The position numbers and the translations under genes are program-made. A stretch of 64,000 bases of DNA from NCBI RefSeq assembly GCF_002864045.1, contig NZ_PJPV01000056.1:1-64000 (forward strand). The letters are read 5' to 3'. Positions 63,030 through 64,000 of the stretch are shown here, piece by piece (positions within the stretch are counted from its first letter, which is position 1; every line of letters begins with the position of its first letter). Source of the DNA: Endozoicomonas acroporae (GTDB lineage: Bacteria > Pseudomonadota > Gammaproteobacteria > Pseudomonadales > Endozoicomonadaceae). The notes beneath the pieces were generated by a model. It made no database searches. It was not told the origin of the DNA and saw only the letters and a program-made list of their open reading frames with translations.

Positions 63030-64000
63030 ATGAACATTTCTTCCACTCAAGCTTCACCTACAAAAAATTTTATCAAAGAGCTAATACAAAAAGATGCTGA
63101 AATAAAGAGTGCATATCAAGAATTTACCAGTCAAACACATGGAGAATTAATACCAAGAAACCATTTTTTTGAATGGGTTGGCAAGAAAACTCTCCCTGAG
63201 AGGCAGGTACAAATAGTTCACCATTTTAAGAGCCTTGGAAAGTTCAATGATTTTCATGTTTGTATTCTGACTGATAAACCAATGAAATATATTGCCGCGG
63301 AATCCAAATGTGATGGTATATCCGGCACGGTGGAAATCATTACTGTCGACAAACTGAATGAAGACTTTTATAAAGCATTAAAAGATTCTAACGAGCCTGA
63401 CTGCGATAAGCTTCATAAAGACTTTGTTAACATTACGCAACTACACAACGTAGGACTGGAAAATCAAGCATTACGAAGTGATTATTATCGGCTAGCACTC
63501 CTCTATACATACGGCGGCATTCATAGTGATATAAATATACCTTTAAAGGGACTTGACTCATCGGCAAGTGCATTACAATATCCATTAATACCACTTAGGG
63601 GAAAGAATGGTCTACTAATACGCACTATTGATTTGCCAGTTGTTGGATCTGACAAGAAATTACCCCATTGGGATAACGCCCTCATCGCTTCCAAAAAAAA
63701 CAATCAGATTATTCTTTCCATGATTAAACATATGCTTAATCTAGAGAATAAGCTGAAAGATATACTAATAGAAAACTCAAATAAAAGTGAGATCAAAAAG
63801 ACCTTGTCTTTACACGATGCAATGCGATTATGGCAATGCAAGGAAGAATATTATATCAAAGCATCTATTGAACTTACTAAAAATTCAATTAGTATTGCAT
63901 TTCCTGATTCATCTGAAGAATATTTAAACTCTCTGGCATCTCCAGTAAAAGATCATGTCGTTTCAGCTTTGCAATCCACAGAACATGCAGTAGCTAAACA
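63030..64000 (+). CDS. TcdA/TcdB-type glycosyltransferase (5' part, runs off the window)
   Basis: The frame is open from ATG 63030 (preceded by ACGGAG, 5-6 bp spacing) to the window end, 323 complete codons. Around residue 147-171 the translation reads ALRSDYYRLALLYTYGGIHS then DINIPLKGLD. This is the sugar-donor site pattern of the Gly_transf_sug/large clostridial toxin class (RxSDxxRxxxLxxxGGxxxDxD), with Asp151 in SD and Asp167-Ile-Asn169 in place of the DxD. No signal peptide. The region is AT-rich (about two thirds A/T by eye), unlike the helicase gene before it. Proteins of this class in host-associated bacteria glycosylate host GTPases; target here is unknown. The second acidic residue of DxD being Asn is odd and could change metal use. 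Confidence 0.72.
   Translation, partial: MNISSTQASPTKNFIKELIQKDAEIKSAYQEFTSQTHGELIPRNHFFEWVGKKTLPERQVQIVHHFKSLGKFNDFHVCILTDKPMKYIAAESKCDGISGTVEIITVDKLNEDFYKALKDSNEPDCDKLHKDFVNITQLHNVGLENQALRSDYYRLALLYTYGGIHSDINIPLKGLDSSASALQYPLIPLRGKNGLLIRTIDLPVVGSDKKLPHWDNALIASKKNNQIILSMIKHMLNLENKLKDILIENSNKSEIKKTLSLHDAMRLWQCKEEYYIKASIELTKNSISIAFPDSSEEYLNSLASPVKDHVVSALQSTEHAVAK

Overview
The window reads as the chromosome of a gammaproteobacterium of the Oceanospirillales/Pseudomonadales type. Three conserved gene blocks point there: rpsU-yqeY-dnaG-rpoD with divergent tsaD, tRNA-fMet-rimP-nusA-infB-rbfA-truB-rpsO-pnp, and cca/folK/folB. The abundance of eukaryote-like or effector-like genes (ankyrin repeats, a possible death-fold domain, a toxin-type glycosyltransferase, very long repeat proteins, Pro/Ala/Lys-rich proteins) and of small palindromic repeats suggests a host-associated marine bacterium such as Endozoicomonas. 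The genus is inference from gene content; no 16S sequence lies inside the window.

Layout. 1-450: promoters and leader of an rRNA operon that reads leftward out of the window. 505-4710: dacB, a palindromic element and a YcbZ-like Lon-family protease. 4769-7972: a 1067-aa protein with ten CCLRG-type repeats and a nucleotidyltransferase-like C-terminal half; a full paralogue lies at 44211-47393. 8062-10660: tcdA convergent with a fused csdA-csdE gene. 10758-12915: an attenuated ilvGM operon with leader peptide, attenuator and a second small ORF. 12975-23492: a LysR regulator, unknown proteins, a probable zinc phospholipase C-like exoenzyme, an ankyrin protein and a DUF1302 outer-membrane protein. 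23853-31819: solitary pilB, putA, a low-complexity protein and a Cds1-like PLP enzyme. 32108-38604: cca, a 1013-aa coiled-coil protein, folK, folB, tsaD. 38965-43955: rpsU, yqeY, dnaG, rpoD. 47741-57309: pnp, rpsO, truB, rbfA, infB, nusA, rimP and tRNA-fMet, all on the minus strand. 57569-64000: an accessory block with a CARD-like protein, a Cys-rich membrane protein, a RelE-like/UvrD helicase/ankyrin fusion and the 5' part of a TcdA/TcdB-type glycosyltransferase cut by the window end.

How the parts relate. The housekeeping blocks keep ancestral order but are interrupted by lineage-specific genes (for example the 1013-aa gene between cca and folK) and by at least four families of short inverted-repeat elements placed almost only between genes. 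Three elements from different families share a 15-bp core, AATAGCRGRGCTATT. No transposase, integrase, phage structural gene or CRISPR array was seen.

The most promising unexplained material is the paired CCLRG-repeat/nucleotidyltransferase-like proteins, the CARD-like protein, the RelE-UvrD-ankyrin fusion and the terminal glycosyltransferase. The last three lie together within about 6.5 kb at the right end.
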